DNA of 64,000 bases from Synaphobranchus kaupii (taxonomy: Eukaryota; Chordata; Actinopteri; Anguilliformes; Synaphobranchidae). Shown in pieces: positions 1-12,631 of this stretch. The position numbers and the translations under genes were made by a program. The stretch spans positions 14,656,452-14,720,451 of the forward strand of contig CM056389.1 in NCBI GenBank assembly GCA_029718625.1, given 5' to 3'. The notes beneath the pieces were generated by a model. The model was not told the origin of the DNA, ran no database searches, and was given only the letters and a program-made list of their open reading frames with translations. How positions within the stretch are numbered: position 1 is the stretch's first letter; every line of letters begins with the position of its first letter.

Positions 1-1786
1 ACAAAATATATTTTTCAGGTTTCCAATTTCCAAAATTCAAATGCCGAAGACCAAATGCCATTGCCTTCTCTCATGGGACACTATTAGTCAAATCAAGTTT
101 GCGTTAGCCACCAAGTTCTCTCTACACACCTATAGCTTTCCACAAGCGCCAGTGTCGAGTCATTGCCGGAACAGGTCAGAGATCATTAGCGTTCCACTCG
201 ACCCGCGGCAATCGTTTGCACTTAAGCTGAAGGAGGAACCGGGGAGGAAATACTGCATAGAACGAGTCTGCTCGGGCTATTTCATTTCTATCGGCAGCGC
301 AAATGGCCCTCAAGCGCGTGCAGACGCGTACGCCATTTCCTCCACTGTGGCTGTGTGAGTGGGCCGCACAGCCAGACAGCCAAGACAGCATATCTGTTCT
401 GCTGGCATATAATACCACGCTTGTTAGCGGAGGCAGAGGTATTAACTGGCGTGGATGTCGGGCTGTTACACAGAGGTTTAAATTCAGTTGGCAACGTTTT
501 CATACATATATAGAAAATGAGTCATCAGGCGAATGTGACTTGTGTTCTGGCAGTCGTAATATGGAAATTAACTGCGTTATTCTGATCATCCTCTCACTTT
601 CCCCAGTATTTTCATAAAGACTGCAGCCCTAATCAAACAGAAATCATTAGTCTACAATTTTTAATCCCCGTACCCCTCCTTAACCGCTTAATCTTAATTA
701 GCATACTGGTTTCATGCCCTAAAACATCGGTTTAGGCACAGAACTGTCTGCTAAGGTTTGTGGAATCAAAAGTGAATAAAATATGAAACACTGCAGTGTC
801 ACACTTTGTCAACAGGCTCAATGTTCATTTATTTTTTACACGGTAAAATGTTTTGTCTTAAGTCAACTCTGCTAGAATACGTTCTACTCTGACAGATATA
901 TTCCACCCCGCTTGGACTCATACACTGTGTTAAAGTAAACCTGACACTGGATCACTGAACTCTGTTCTTACTGAGACATACTAAGGTTTAAAAAATGGCC
1001 TGCGGTGATTGTGCCGTGGGGATCAAATAAATTATATAAATAAGAAACAGATTCATAAATATAATCTCCTTCATAATTTGGAACGGTTATAAACAATATT
1101 TGCTGACCTATTGCTACACATTCTGCTGACAACAGAATGTGTATAGGCCATGATATATTGGTTGTTTCAGTAAATTGTTTATTTTCAACCAATAATCGAT
1201 AAAGTGTTAGATTTACACAGCTGTCAGTGTAATCAAATTAAAAGAAAGTTTTAAAAAAACAAGCGTTTGCAGAACAATAGGAGGGAAAATGGTAATCTGT
1301 ATGAACAATCAAATACACCCCCCCTTGCCCTCTCTCTCGGCAGGATGCAAATCGTGACTGCGGGACGCAATCTGATCCCTATATAGACAAAGGCATCATT
1401 AATCATTTTAATTGGACTTGGACCTGCGTGGCATCACTGGACAATGGCTCACATTCACAAACACAAACATCACCAAATGTTGCCTTGGAGCTTCACATTT
1501 GCAGGAGCACAGCAAAGGTTGCATCCCTCTCAACGCTTTAAAATATTTTCCGTTCTGAGCAGTTAGAATAGCCTACTAATTTTAAATGCGCTGTCATGTT
1601 CACTGTCTGCTTAAAATACGACGAAGCTCTTCCGCCGATCTCTGTCACGTTCTTGCACTCACACATGCATTTAAGTCGTGGGTTCGCTAATAAATCTCCA
1701 AAAGCCACACAACACGTCAGGAACTCCTGAGTTTACACGTTAAACTTTTGTTACGTTGTTGCCACTTCATCCAAACAAATACTTAC
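1..1786 (-). other. Probable first intron of the leftward gene starting at 2035
   Basis: This stretch lies directly after the splice donor of the putative first exon at 1787-2035, so on the minus strand it would be intron 1 of that gene. I see no convincing exon, RNA gene or mobile element in it. The open frames near 41-617 have no recognisable protein similarity and no exon borders I trust. Whether the second exon lies inside this stretch or beyond the left edge is unknown. Confidence 0.4.
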
Positions 1787-2035
1787 CAGCTGACGTCTCA
1801 AAGTCAAGTCGTCTTGCGCTCGGGTAAGAGCCGGGGGGGCGGAGCGGGGTGGCTGGAGGTCACCCCAAGAGGCATGTCCCGGGGTGCTGTCTGCGAGGGA
1901 CAGCGCTCTGAGCACCAGGAACTCCTGCCTCTGCTTCAGCAGCTCCAGTTCGCGGAGCCCGGCTAAGCTCGCCTCCAAGCGCTCCCTATTCCGACTGCGC
2001 TCCGCCGTCACCGGGAAGGATAACGCACGATACAT
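1787..2035 (-). CDS. First coding exon of an unrecognised gene
   Basis: An ATG at 2033-2035 opens 83 codons, starting MYRALSFPVTAERSRNRE, that end exactly at a strong splice donor (CAGCTG followed by gtaagtatt). The middle (residues about 15-46) is rich in Leu, Glu, Arg and Lys and looks like an amphipathic or coiled-coil helix, with LRELELLKQRQEF as its core. The second half is Pro/Ala-rich. The exon is CpG-rich against AT-rich surroundings, as expected at a promoter. The gene would run leftward out of the window, in the same direction as gramd1b. I do not recognise the family and assign no function. It could still be chance, but an ATG-to-donor frame with a CpG-rich setting makes a real gene more likely. 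Confidence 0.55.
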
Positions 2036-2229
2036 AGCCTACTTTCCCCCCGTTGCCGTATCACCTTTATTGAAACGAAATCCCTAAATAAAACCGTTTT
2101 TGCTGCACTTTTGTCTAACTCGTTAACTAGTCATTCACTTTTTTTTTTTAAACATGGAGGTTTTCATTGTGCTAATGCATTCCATGTGGATTATCTCCAG
2201 AGTAGGCTAACGTTGCAGCGGTGGCGGCT

Positions 2230-2490
2230 TGGCATCGTTGCTCCTCCTCAGCCCCCATCCCTCTCGCTTTCTCTCCTTTTACTTTTCCATTTCGCAGCTG
2301 TCAACTATTCATTAGTCGGTTCCACTCATGTGTTATTGCTATTGGTTTCCGAATCTGAAACGTGCTTAATATTAATGACTTCGTCGGCCCCACGCCTTTT
2401 CATTCCAACCCAGATTGGGCGCAGCCGCGCTTCTCCGTCGTGCTGTGATTTGCATAGTTAAACCTTCGCGGAATGCGATTGGCTGCTCGT
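2230..2490 (-). promoter_or_regulatory. Candidate promoter of the gene at 1787-2035
   Basis: The region upstream of the 2035 ATG on the minus strand contains an inverted CCAAT box (ATTGG at 2478-2482, in GATTGGCTG), another ATTGG near 2340, a perfect octamer (ATTTGCAT at 2448-2455), and CpG-rich sequence at 2400-2480. These are classical promoter elements for a CpG-type vertebrate promoter. The transcription start itself is not visible. Confidence 0.35.
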
Positions 2491-2956
2491 GTGTAAATGC
2501 ACCACCCAGTCTACGTACACACACCCCTGGTCCCCAAACCCAGAGGGCTGTGGTTTAGACTGAGAGAAACACGTATGATATCACTCTCTGAAAACATACC
2601 CAAATCGAATTTCAAGTAGCCTAGGTTAATCAATTAGATGGTCGAGACCACGCAGTGACCAGACATAGCATAGGCTAATTATTATTTTTTTTTTTCTGAC
2701 GCTATTTAGATTTCCCTTAAGCAATCTACACTATAAAAGTCAAGTGCAATAACCGTCTTTGGAAAAGGTTATGAGAGCAGTAGCTACAGTTGAGATGAAT
2801 TCGGACACAATTTTTGTTTTGCGTGGAATTAATATTCATTGTGCTTTACCCATATAAAAGACAGTTCATCTCGCAACATTTCCCCAGTAGATCCAACCAG
2901 TCAATCAAACAGGAATTAGTATTCCTGATTTACACCGATGCTCTCCACTTGTAGCC

Positions 2957-3003
2957 TACGTCGCTCTCCACAAGAGCGTCTGCCAAGTGATTGTAATGTA
3001 ATA
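2957..3003 (+). mobile_element. L2-type LINE or SINE 3' tail fragment
   Basis: The sequence TACGTCGCTCTCCACAAGAG, then CGTCTGCCAAGTGATTGTAA and TGTAATAA, matches the stem-loop tail seen better preserved at 59030-59078 and 61920-61969 in this window. The TGTAA repeat end is typical of eel UnaL2-like elements and the SINEs that share their tail. Only the tail is recognisable here. Confidence 0.6.
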
Positions 3004-4560
3004 ATCCAATCAATATAATAACCGAGCGTAAATGAGTGGGGTGTCACCACAGCGCAGCCTACTTCATGGTTACGTTTGTCTTCCTTATTCTCACGTTTGT
3101 CCCTTGCTGCTGGCCGTGCATGAATTCTATGGACTATGAAAACTATTCTGAGTAGCCTAGCAACCATTCACCATTCATCTCAACTGCCATGTACGCTATC
3201 GTACGTTTGTCGGTTTTGCACGGTTTTTTTTCCAGATACGTGCTGCATTTATTTTGCGGTGTGTAGCAGACTGAAATTAAATATTCGTACCTCACGTGGT
3301 TGCACGTTGAGCACAAAAATAAACTAATTTGATGGAATGATACAACGGCGCCCTCTATTGATGTCTGACCATTGGCACATAGGCTACCGAACGTGTATGC
3401 ACATTGAAAACGGTCAACAGTATCCGGTTTTCCTGTCCTAGGTTTGTTAGCTACCTCCACTGTGTTCTCAGCAAAAATCAATTTTGGTAAACCGTTATTT
3501 TCTTTTCTTTTTTAAAGAACAGCCAGCGGTTTCTGAGTTGTAACACACCATATAAAAATGAACAAATGAGAAGCTACAGTAAATGGCCAAACCAACCATA
3601 ACGAATTCAGCAGTTGCAAATTAATATTAAAACATGGACGTTCGACCATCCTGAAGGAAAACCCATCCGGGTCGAAACGTCAATGTTTTGATTATTATTA
3701 TTAATTAGTAAATGATGCATTTTTCAACGGCTACAGTGTGCGGACTAATGTTTATTTCCTCTTGATTTTGATATCCAGCACCTGTAGCTGCGGTAGCCTA
3801 TATTGGACGTGGGTGTTCTAACTCAGTTTAAACTATTAAACCCCATTTTGACCAGTTGCAGAAGTCTCTCACCAAAACCAAGTTCTCCTTTCAATAAAGC
3901 CATACACATCCCTGAGTGATTACATGTAATGGGGGCGGGTCATAGGCTTACCTGAATAGCTTTCTCTCAACCCTTTTCGGGACTCCCAACAAAATCAATG
4001 TGGTGTCATCCCAGAAATTCAGCAGAGCATAGGGGATTGTGAAGCAAGCCTGCCAGTGCCAGTGGCAATGACTCCCTAGCTTATCGCCATCTGATTGGGT
4101 CTTAAATTCTTGATGTTTTCATTGCCTCCATTCTTTTCTTCTCGCTGTGTCATTTTTTCCCCGTTTGGCACAGTGACACGCAGACTTTGAACATGATGCA
4201 GCGTTTATCTGCACTGAGAACAGTGAGTCACCTGCTCTAGGCATCACCATCAGCTTGCGTGGGTGAGAGAGGCGCGTTGGCTTGGCTTGTTGAGGAAGAG
4301 AATGCACTGACGCTGAGCCCAGTGAAAATGGTCAGTGTCAATCTAACTCAAACAGAGCATATGTGAGGCTGAGAGCTCACTGTATCAGTGTACAAAGATA
4401 CTCCATCTGAGTTGATTTAACACTGACCATTTTACACTGTACAGTGCCCACCTGAATTACTGGCAAACTCAATTAATATGAATAAAGAGTACAGTAAATT
4501 TAGTTTGTTTATCAAGTGTGTTCTGTGCTCAGAAAAAATATTTATTGATTTAATCTTTAA
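3004..4560. other. Intergenic DNA, nothing recognised
   Basis: This AT-rich sequence has no supportable exon, RNA gene or complete mobile element. Short open frames on both strands lack protein-like composition or splice signals. Confidence 0.5.
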
Positions 4561-4579
4561 TGCAAAATTATTATCTCGA

Positions 4580-5520
4580 AGATGTGTGTCACAATTATTG
4601 GCATCCCTGTATTTAGTACTTTGTACACCCTCCCTTTGCCAAGATAACAGGACTGAGAGTCTTCTTCAGTAATGTTTAATGAGGTTTGAGAACACATAGC
4701 AATATATTTGAGACTATTCTTCCATAGAGAATCTCTCCAGATCCTTCAGAGTCCTTGGTCGTTGCTTGTGGACTCTCCTCTTCAGCTCACCCAATGTGTT
4801 TTCACTGGGGTCCAGGCCAAGGTACTGGGGTGGCCATTGCAAAACCCTGATTCTATGATCAGTGAACCATTTTTTGTGTAGATTTTGAAGTATACTTTGG
4901 ATCATTGTCCTGCTGGAAGAACCAACCATGACCCACTTTTCACCTTATGGCAGAGGCAGCAACAGTTTGGTCTAAAATCTTCTGGTATTTCATGTAGTCC
5001 ACGATGCCATGCATTCTAACAAGGTTCCCAGGGCCTTTGGAGGAGAAACAGTCTCACAACATCACAGACCCACCACCATACTTCGAAGTGGGTATAAGGC
5101 TAATTTCTGCTTAACTATGCCTCATATAGCACCAAACCCACCTTTGGTATGTATTGCCAAAAAGCTCAATTTTCCGTCTCGTCTGACCGTAGCACCCAGT
5201 TCCAATCTAAATTCCGGTAATATTTAGCAAACTGTTGGGGCTTTTTGGTATGATGACAGAAGAGGCTTTCTTCTGGCAAGGCTTCTAAATAGCTTGACGG
5301 CATAGAGGTGGCATCTAATGGTACTTGGAAACTTGGTGACCCCAGGATGCAACCAACTTCTGAAATTCTCAAAACGTGATCCTTGCCAGAAATCTTTGCC
5401 TGTCAAACCATCCTCCTCATTGTGCGTGGGGGCAAACTACACTTGCGTCCTCTTCCAGGCAGGTTCACCACAGCTCTAATTGCTTAAAACTTCTTAATTA
5501 CTTCTTACCTAATAATTGCC
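4580..5520 (-). pseudogene. Decayed Tc1-like transposon with transposase remnants
   Basis: On the minus strand the frame at 4714-4929 carries VLQWPPQYLGLDPSENTLGE and then LKRRVHKQRPRTLKDLE. This corresponds to the end of a Tc1 transposase around the second catalytic Asp and the Glu (the '[12 protein letters not shown]' block), with substitutions. Further matching sequence, broken by stops and frameshifts, continues to about 5520, where the N-terminal region lies. Many disabling changes show it is an old, inactive copy. Terminal repeats are not clear. Confidence 0.75.
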
Positions 5521-5759
5521 CTAATGCCCTAATAGTTAGGCTACTTTTTATAAAGTATGATCATATTACCCCTGCCCTGACCTCCCTGCATTGGCTCCAA
5601 TTGATTAACTGTTTCACTGGCAGTGATACTTCTTTGGTCCTCATGTTGAGAGACAACAGCAACAGATCCCAATGCAAATGCCATATCTAGAATCAACGCA
5701 AGACCTTTTGTTGGCTTTCTTGCGCATGAACTAATGATGCAACAACACATAGCTGGCTA

Positions 5760-5992
5760 AGAAACAGCTGAGCAGCTAATTGTCCAATTACTTTTGGTCC
5801 CTCACAATGGAGTGACTGTGTACATAAAAAGGGCTGCAATTCCTACATGGTTCACCCGATATGAATGTAAACGCCCGCTAATTAAAGCTGACAGTCGACA
5901 CTTTAACCTCATATTGTCTGAATTCAAACCCAATGTGCTACCGAGTACTGAGCCAAAACAACAAACATTGTTCCAAATACTCAGACTGCACT
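5760..5992 (+). mobile_element. Tc1/mariner-type element end, copy 1
   Basis: The block starting TTGTCCAATTACTTTTGG and running through TAAAGCTGACAGTC and GTACTGAGCCAAAACAAC to a final ACTGTATATAT is a diverged direct copy of the block at 6380-6620. The motif order, including 'tccaattacttttg' and the final 'actgtatata', is typical of fish Tc1-like element ends. No transposase is left. Confidence 0.5.
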
Positions 5993-5993
5993 G

Positions 5994-6004
5994 TATATAT
6001 TATA

Positions 6005-6065
<61 letters not shown>
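5994..6065. repeat. (AT)n microsatellite
   Basis: About 70 bp of almost pure TA dinucleotides follow directly on the 'actgtatat' end of the preceding element. This suggests the microsatellite grew from the TA-rich terminal sequence or target site. Confidence 0.95.
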
Positions 6066-6069
<4 letters not shown>

Positions 6070-6379
6070 GCATCCATATCTGGCAGCAGAGTGATGGTTT
6101 GAGGCTCGTTTGACACCTCAGAGCCTTGATGACAGCCATTTCGCCAACCATGTATTCCATACTGTTCCAGCATAATTTACAGCTAAATCTAGTCCCACCC
6201 CCCAATTCCCATAGAGATCCATTCAAATGCAGAGATGTTATAGTATTGCATTTAAGAAGAGTACCAGGAAATAAGATATCAAGAGTCTTTTGATGTTGTT
6301 GTGTCACAGACATCAGGAAGTCATGGCATGCAAAGGATATGCAACCAAATATTAAAAATGATTACTTTATTCTACATTA

Positions 6380-6620
6380 TGTTAAACTGTCCAATATTTT
6401 TTGATGCCCGAAAATGGGGGGGACTATGTACAAAAGGTTCTGTAATTTCTAAACGGTTCATCCGATTTGGATGGAAATACCCTCAAATTTAAGCTGACAG
6501 TCTGCACTTCAACCTCGTTGTCATTGTATCTTTTCAAACTGAAAGTGCTCGGGTACAGAACCAAAATAACAAAAAATGTGTCACTGTCCAATTAATTATG
6601 GTGCTCACTGACTGTATATA
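6380..6620 (+). mobile_element. Tc1/mariner-type element end, copy 2
   Basis: The sequence CTGTCCAATATTTTTTGATG, then TTTCTAAACGGTTCATCCGA, TAAGCTGACAGTCTGCAC and TGACTGTATATAC matches the copy at 5760-5992 in the same orientation. Two direct copies of the same end, about 620 bp apart, could be two insertions or the remains of one rearranged element. Confidence 0.5.
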
Positions 6621-7019
6621 CATACGTAGAGTAGCCCACTTGCTACATGGTGTTTTCAGAGAAAATAAACACAAATCAATGACATGAAGTAATGACATTT
6701 TCTTCAGTATTTTTATTCTTACCTCCATTCTCTACTTCACATGATCCGTAAATCCATTTTATCAGTCTCACAGCTCTCTATAGACTGAAAACCTGCGCAC
6801 AGCACAGATTTGTCTGCATACACTGTAAATATACACAACATATACATACATATGTATAAATATATTTAAGATTCATACATAGAGATCAAAACTGTTCTAA
6901 AAAACATATATTAGGATTCTTTATGCACATACATCAGTTAGATAATGCCACGACACTCTTGAAGAACATTTTTGAGTATTTATTTTGGATATTCATTTTG
7001 TTGATAAGATATTTTTTTC

Positions 7020-7059
<40 letters not shown>

Positions 7060-10000
7060 GTGTTTGTGAGGTTGCGTGTACCATATTCCCTTGGTTTCCA
7101 TATATGGGGTCTGGACAGAAACTAGAGGTGCTTTCCATAAAAGGCAGTGTCAACAATTATTGGGTTACTGTAGATACATGCTGCTCTCTTTCCCACCAAT
7201 CAGAAGTTTAGCATGGCATATGCATAGAAATGCCAAAGACAGTATAAATAAGATATCCGAGGGGACACAACCTTCATTTTGTATAATCTACATTATTATT
7301 AGAATGGATTTATTTGGTTTGGACAACATAAATAGTTTGAGTTGGTTTGAGCATTCACTTTCATGGTTTACAGCTGTTTTTGGGAAATAAAACTCAAAGC
7401 ATCTTGAAAATAAATTGATAACTGACTATTTATAATGCTTTAAGTTTACTTATTTTCTTAAACATTCACATTATTTACTTTATTCTTAAACATTCAGCCA
7501 AGCTGACTGATCGTTTTGTATTTATTTCCTGATTAGCGTAAAATCTATTACCTCATACAACATTTGCAGTGTCCTGATTGGTCAGATTTTGGCTGAAATG
7601 GATGGGGTGTCATTGTCCGTTATTTAAAACTGGCATACAGAGACTTGATCTACTGTATGTGTGTTTGGTCATGAAACCACTTCTCTAGCAGATCATGTAA
7701 AACTGGCCAGGCTAGGATACTATATTATACTAGGTACATATATTCCAATGCGTTTAGGTTTAGAAAAGAATAATCACACTTTTCTATATCATTACCCTCA
7801 TTACTGCAGTGCAATATTATCTCAAGTGTAACATAATCTAGCTCATGTTTTACATTCCAAGTAATAGTCTGAATCATAATGACAGTTTGAAATTGCAAGT
7901 TGGACATTCACAGATATTGAAATGAATACAAAATAGACCGGGTTTCACATAGAATCACAGCATGTGGGGGTGGACAGTGTTGGACTTTAAACACAAGCAG
8001 CACCTGTAACAGTATTAAAGGAAATGAAACCATGGTAGTTACTGTACATTTAAGCAAAGTCCTCGGGGGAAAGTTCATTCACGCTTATGCTGCATCTGCG
8101 AAGGGCACTAAAAATGCAACTAGGCTACACATACAAAAACCAATATATGATGACTCAGTTATGGCAATATGAATGAGCTACGTTTGTGCGCTTTGATGGT
8201 AAGCTAAGCTTCATGATCAACATTACTACTCTGACATCATTTTCACCACTTTCCGGTTTTATTAAATGTAATAAAGCTTTGAGATGGGACCAGGAAAGCA
8301 GAGGTAATGGGGAGTGTACGCATACGAAGTGTGTGAGACTCTCCACATATTTAGTTTTGTCACATTAAATTGGAAGCTGTTCAGGAGGTGGATTTTTACA
8401 TCGAGTGCAATGTATGATGGGAAATGGAGTCTACTGCAAATATGATTACAACCCCCCCCCCCCCACCCCCACCTCCACCCCACGCGCCATGTGTGTTTCT
8501 TCAGTGATTAAGCAAAGATGTGGGAACTTTATGTCATCAAGTACACTTATTTTCAAAGGTATGACAATAAAATCCTCAGTGTTAGTTCAGCTCTGACAAA
8601 GTAGACATGAATCCAATAGGGACCACATGCACCCTATTACAGTTAAAAGTACTCATTTAGAGTGTACTTTAACATTGAACCCTCTTCTGTGTACAGAGTA
8701 CTGACACAGGGGGTGTGGGGGCCATTTTAAAAATCAGCCAGCAAAAATATTCAAGCATATGTTGTATGTGGCGTTCAGACTGGGCAGTATACTACCACAG
8801 GAATAGTCAAGCGATATATGCTGTGTAGGTCCAGACAGTGGTGAGTTTCACTGGAAGAAATAGCAATACAGAGACTGAAAGGTAGAACTGTGTATTTAAA
8901 CAGAGATGAGGTCATAAAACCTGGAATGTGGTGTCTGATCTCCTCAGAGTTCTATGTTGTTAATGTTAGCTGCTTTTAGCCATTTAGACCGAGGGGAAAT
9001 ACCGTACTGTTGTTTTAATGAAGAGAAGTGTGGGTGCGGTCAAGTATCTTTGCCGGGGACACGAAAGAGGCAGGATTGTTCATTGGTAGTGTGGCTGTGA
9101 GCTGTAGCCAGGATTATGGCAGGATATGGCCAAATGAGAGAGCAAGAAAAGGCAGCTTGGCTGTTATGTCTACATGCTCTGGCTATGAAATGAAGCAAGA
9201 CAAACGAACGCAGAATAATTCCCATGTTGCGCTGAAAAAGACACCGTGTGACAGACATGTCCGAGAATGTAGTCAAAGAAATATATTATTTTACCCATTA
9301 ATTCTTCAACATGCCTTGGGCTCATTTTCTTTTATATGCTGTACATAGATCATCAATAAATATTTGCATTTCTATATGTATATACTTCATATATTCTTTT
9401 CCAACTTAAAAGTGATTTCAATAGAGATATTCACAGTTTTGTAATCAAACATTCTCTGAGTAACAGTTGCCCCCACATCGTCCAGCTGCAGCATCCCTTT
9501 TTCAAAAAAAAAAAAAAAAAAATCTCCTCACCCCTCAGTCTATTCCTCTCCATTCAGCTGTTGATGTTACGGGGAATGTCCCCCCTTTGGAGGAACTTCA
9601 GCCAAAACAGCCAACTCTTAAAGTTGGACTCAGTAATGCCCCCTTTCAGCAAGACCTATATAAAATGCTGGCAAAGAAAAAAGTCACGTGACCACATTTC
9701 ACACATAAAGAACTATTACACACTTCATCCTTGTTTTTTATGCAGGTGCAATTCTTACACTGATGTAACACCATCCTTTCTGGCTCTCTTGATCAAACAG
9801 ATTAATATTGTCTCCTCAAACAAAGATTATTTCCAAAAATAGGCCCTTACTCACAATTAAAAGTGGACCTCACTCAGAACCATGTGGAACTCCAAGCTAA
9901 GAGTACATTCTACTTTGGAACTGATTTACAACATGCAAATTCAGTAACACTTAATCATGAATATAAAAAAATAGTGGCCGAATCGGTTAAGGGTAGGTAG

Positions 10001-10500
10001 TTACAATTGCATGGATTAAGACTGCAATATTTAAAGTAGGGCAAAAATATGCGGGTAACGACACCCAAAAACTTGGCAAAAGAAGTTGGGGGAAAAAAAC
10101 AGTCACAAATGAACAGATTGTGCCCTGGAATCTTTTTTTTTCCATTGTAAAGACTTGGCCCTTTAATACTCGTGAGTTACCCGTTCAAAAGAGAGGATGA
10201 GAATGAAAATTGTCAGTGGATGGATTATAATCAATCTCATCTCAAAGACGGGGTGCGTTTTCATATCATCAATCCCGTTCATTGTCCCATGATAAAAGGC
10301 AACAATATCAGTGAACAATGAAGCCTTTGGGTCTATTTACCAATGCATAGTTTGAACACTCCTAGCACAAAACAATCATACAGCTTTACCACGCTGTTCC
10401 AGTTACACAATACCTCGGAGGGAACATCAAGTTTTTAGGGGGAAACCCACGCAAATGTAGCTCTCATGATTCACAGGGAAGGTTCTTTGCAAAGCTCCCT
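6621..10500. other. Intergenic DNA downstream of gramd1b
   Basis: No coding exon is supportable here. Low-complexity tracts include (TG)n at 7025-7069, a C run at 8449-8462 and an A run near 9500-9518. Part of the right end could belong to a longer gramd1b 3'UTR, because AATAAA-like signals on the minus strand also occur to the left of 10530. Confidence 0.45.
7025..7069. repeat. (TG)n microsatellite
   Basis: About 45 bp of TG dinucleotides with single interruptions (TGCG and TTTG) toward the right end. Confidence 0.95.
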
Positions 10501-10529
10501 GTTTACAGCCGCTGACAAACAGTAGACAC

Positions 10530-11543
10530 TTTATTGCTGGTAAAATCAGTGTTTTTTTTTTTTTTTAACTCAATCTGAAGTAAGAAAACAAAATGTTCCT
10601 CACATTCCCCCTCCTCGTATTTGTCAACAAGTTTCCGAAAAATACTTCCAACCGTCGCTGTCACAGACAGTCCCGCCAAATAACGCTTTTCCAAGGATCG
10701 TTAAATACTGCACAAACCTCACGTCACAAAAGAAGTTGTAACCATATATTATGATTATATAAACACAACACCATGGCACATAGCTATCAGGGAAACCAGC
10801 CCTGGCTCTCCATGTGGGCCTGGCAAAAAGAGCCCAGTCAGAAAAATTCCAATAGAAAAATTATAACAACACATAACTATGTGTATATATGTCTGTGAGT
10901 CATGTCTTAGAACTTAAGCTCAGTGCATTTGCATACAGTTTGATGCTCAGTGACTAACCTGGCCCAAGAATCAACGCTATAGGTAAGGGATACTGCAGCT
11001 CTGATGTATACGGGGGGTCTATGGGCCGGTCTGAGAACAGACAAGGGAGTGAGAAAACTGTGGGAACCGAAAAAAACCCCGCCCTTGTCTTTTTCTGTTG
11101 TTCTTCTCGTGAGACACAGAGTGAGCAGGGATCCAACTACAAATCCTCATTTTAAAAGATTTAAAATTGCATGCGGTTTCTTTTTTTTGTTGTTGCCATC
11201 GATGGTTGGACTCTTCTTTTTTTCTTCTTCTTCCATTGTATGCAATTAAAACTTACAGTATGACATTCTAGAACAGAAAATAAAAACAACAACAACAAAA
11301 AAAATAGGATTTACGACGAGGTGAAGTAGCACTGTCTTCCTTGTAATGCCTCAGTGATGACAGTGCCCCACTTCCTGTTAAGGACGATGGCGCTTCCTGC
11401 CGATGGTCTGGTGGGTGACAGCAGCAGAGGAATCCTCTCTATCACATTGGTCCAGTACAGGTGGTCTCTCAGTTGCACATGCGTCCATGTCTGTATTGTC
11501 ATATTGCACGCCGTTCCCTCTTGGCCAAGGGCTTTGTTTTTTG
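10530..11543 (-). other. gramd1b: Likely gramd1b 3' untranslated region
   Basis: This is the sequence after the gramd1b stop codon. The first canonical poly(A) signal (AATAAA) on the minus strand lies at 10530-10535, about 1 kb downstream of the stop. Weaker ATTAAA is seen near 10162-10167. The true cleavage site cannot be fixed from sequence, so a longer 3'UTR is possible. Confidence 0.45.
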
Positions 11544-11633
11544 TCAGTGATAACGGTTCCTTTTTTCCTCAGCTTCCGAGCTGTAGTCTCTCAAGCCAAT
11601 ACCCTTTTGGAGGTTCAATAGAGAGTCTTTCAT
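11544..11633 (-). CDS. gramd1b: gramd1b exon 18, C-terminal tail and stop
   Basis: This terminal coding exon begins after acceptor 'catag' and encodes 29 residues (701-729 of the visible protein) ending in SSEAEEKRNRYH, then TGA. The end matches the known Aster-B/GRAMD1B C-terminus closely (human ends with EEKRNRYH). The tail is cytosolic or ER-luminal-facing sequence after the transmembrane helix, charged and without a recognised domain. It enters in phase 0 from exon 17, whose last codon is a complete Gln. Confidence 0.93.
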   Translation of the reverse strand: MKDSLLNLQKGIGLRDYSSEAEEKRNRYH

Positions 11634-12041
11634 CTATGAACACAGAGAAACAAAGTCAACTTGGCCGCTCCTGGAACACTCTCGGGTAGAGGTCACTGTT
11701 ATGGCCACGCAAAGAGGACAGCATGCAACACAACCATTATACACAATCCATTCTGTTACAGAAATGCTTAGAAATTATTATTATTTTTGTTTTAAAGTAC
11801 AGTGACGTGCAACTAAATAAGCAAGACACAATATCAACAAAGTAGAATGATTAAAGAACGATGAAATGCCGTTCCCTATAGAACTACAGCGCTAACTAAT
11901 GCTAAAGAGAAACACACGCACGACACGGTGCACGGCAATAAAACCTGATCTGACTCAACACCTCAGTGGCCACTTAACCACTGCATAAGAGGACACCTGC
12001 CCTAGTTCTGGTTACAGCTCGAGCTTAGGGAGGCGCAGGGT

Positions 12042-12586
12042 TAATAATAATAATAATAATAATAATACATGGCATTTATATAGCGCCTTTCTAGATACTC
12101 AAAGCGCTTTACAATGATGAGGGGGAAACTCGCCTCTACCACCACCAATGTGTAGCACCCACCTGGGTGATGCAACGGCAGCCATTTTGCGCCAGTATGC
12201 TCACCACACATCAGCTGAGGTGGAGAGGGAGAGAATAATTTTTTTAGCCAATTTAAACCGGGGGATGATTCGGTGGCAGATTGAATGAACCTGGGTTGGG
12301 AGTTTAGCCAGGACACCGGGGAAACCCCTACTCTTTACGATAAGTGTCATGGGATCTTTAATGACCACAGTGAGTCAGGACCTCGGTTTAACGTCTCATC
12401 CGAAAGACGGCATCTCCTACAGCACAGTGTCCCCATCACTGCACTGGGGCATTGGGGTTTATTTGACCAGAGGGAAGACTGCCCCCTACTGGCCCACCAA
12501 CACCACTTCCAGCAGCAACTTAGTTTTCCCCAGAGGTCTCCCATCCAAGTACTAACCAAGCCCACAACCTGCTTAGCTTCAGCCAT
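12042..12586 (-). mobile_element. 5S-rRNA-derived SINE
   Basis: Read on the minus strand, the element opens with sequence close to 5S rRNA nucleotides about 48-117, in + coordinates about 12511-12586. It includes GAAGCTAAGCAGG, TTGGTTAGTACTTGGATGGG and AGACC, the A-box and C-box part of the Pol III internal promoter. A long unique body follows, then a tail with AAAGCGCTTTGAG and GCGCTATATAAATG ending in (TTA)n. This is the architecture of SINE3-like elements. GCAGGGTTA on the left and GCAGGTTA on the right may be the remains of a target duplication. It sits between gramd1b exons 17 and 18 in the same orientation as the gene. Confidence 0.85.
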
Positions 12587-12631
12587 TCAGCAGGTGCAGA
12601 TTGCAGGTTAGCTTTGCGCATGGTAGCCTAC

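Noticed and set aside
303..617. Plus-strand 104-codon frame
   Set aside because: No similarity or splice signals. Overlapping frames on the other strand are equally open.
12511..12586. A functional 5S rRNA gene
   Set aside because: Only about nucleotides 48-117 are present, with several mismatches, and the sequence continues into a SINE body.
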